Below the pieces are notes generated by a model that saw nothing but the letters and a program-made list of their open reading frames with translations, did no database searches and was not told where the DNA came from. Below, one piece after another: positions 63,706-64,000 of a DNA stretch of 64,000 nt. The translations under genes were made by a program, and so were the position numbers. The stretch covers positions 159,691 through 223,690 of the forward strand of contig JAJTUP010000096.1 of assembly GCA_021399435.1 (NCBI GenBank), given 5' to 3'. The DNA comes from Diaporthe sp. PMI_573. Taxonomy: Eukaryota; Ascomycota; Sordariomycetes; Diaporthales; Diaporthaceae. Each line of letters opens with the position of its first letter. The stretch's first letter is position 1.

Positions 63706-64000
63706 CTATTCTAGCAGCCCCACGACGGCCTCGTGCCTGTTGAGGGCGGCAAGACGCAGCGGCGTCTGGCCCTCTTCGTCCTTGGCCTCGTTGTCGGCGC
63801 CAAGCTCGACGAGCAGCCTCACGACGGCCCCGTGCCCGCCGTGGGCGGCCCAGTGCAGCGGCGTCCGGTTGAATCCGTCTTTGGCCTCCTTATCGGCGCC
63901 AAGCTTGTCGACGAGCAGCCTCACGACGGCCTCGTGCCCGCCGAGGGCGGCCTCGTGCAGCGGCGTCTGGCCCCGTTTGTTCTTGGCCTCGTTGTCGGCG
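63706..64000 (-). CDS. Ankyrin-repeat protein, C-terminal end (start beyond window)
   Basis: The minus-strand frame is open from the window edge to TAG at 63708-63706. It holds three closely similar 33-34-residue ankyrin repeats (GQTPLHEAALGGHEAVVRLL, RTPLHWAAHGGHGAVVRLL, GQTPLRLAALNRHEAVVGLL) linked by GADxEAKD. The repeats are also very alike at DNA level (GGCGCCAAGC, CTCACGACGGCC), which favours copy-number change. Such repeats often end fungal NACHT/NLR-like proteins, but nothing upstream is visible. Confidence 0.85.
   Translation of the reverse strand, partial: ADNEAKNKRGQTPLHEAALGGHEAVVRLLVDKLGADKEAKDGFNRTPLHWAAHGGHGAVVRLLVELGADNEAKDEEGQTPLRLAALNRHEAVVGLLE

Overview
The window is from a filamentous ascomycete (Pezizomycotina, most likely Sordariomycetes). 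Genes carry 45-115 bp GT-AG introns with CTGAC/CTAAC-like branch sites. The gene families are typical of such fungi: HSP30-type small heat-shock protein, rhodopsin-domain membrane protein, tannase-family esterase, fungal P450, DUF3716-like protein and piggyBac/hAT/pogo transposons. Species cannot be named from the sequence. By joining exons I obtained continuous frames for a dehydrogenase, a three-repeat Myb protein, a rhodopsin-domain protein, a thiamine-diphosphate enzyme, a P450, a flavin monooxygenase and a DUF3716-like protein.

Layout. 0-3 kb: 3' part of a hydroxyisobutyrate-dehydrogenase-family gene, then an hsp30-like gene with heat-shock elements. 3-10.4 kb: no recognisable gene apart from a probable solo LTR near 5.1 kb. 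10.4-12.6 kb: a piggyBac transposase with a one-base frameshift near its C-terminus. 13.6-15 kb: a single-pass membrane protein. 15.7-19 kb: a complete hAT element with an intact 838-residue transposase. 19.4-21 kb: a tannase/feruloyl-esterase gene broken by one CAG-to-TAG change. 22.6-23.9 kb: a rhodopsin-domain protein. 24.4-32.3 kb: an AT-rich nest of TA-flanked pogo-like elements, MITEs and a 202-bp repeat family, enclosing an intact Myb gene. 33.7-38 kb: a divergent pair, an intact acetolactate-synthase-like enzyme and a broken berberine-bridge-type oxidase. 38-42.4 kb: low-complexity sequence, an incomplete nuclear-type gene and an inverted pair of 202-bp repeats. 42.8-44.5 kb: a P450. 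45.3-53 kb: transposon, kinase and unknown-gene relics. 53.2-54.7 kb: a flavin monooxygenase. 55-63 kb: TE fragments, a DUF3716-like gene and a pogo transposase fused to the tail of an MFS transporter. The right edge enters an ankyrin-repeat gene.

The TPP enzyme, BBE oxidase, P450 and FAD monooxygenase (34-55 kb) are all catabolic or secondary-metabolism types. They may be remains of a cluster broken up by transposons, but no backbone synthase is present and the link is inference.

The observation I consider most novel is the shared end design of the TA-flanked elements at 25.7-32.3 kb. They share an 8-base terminal cap (ACGTGGTT), followed by 17-bp direct iterons whose sequence differs between families and whose number varies from one to five. 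A second is the 202-bp repeat family, present four times with constant length.
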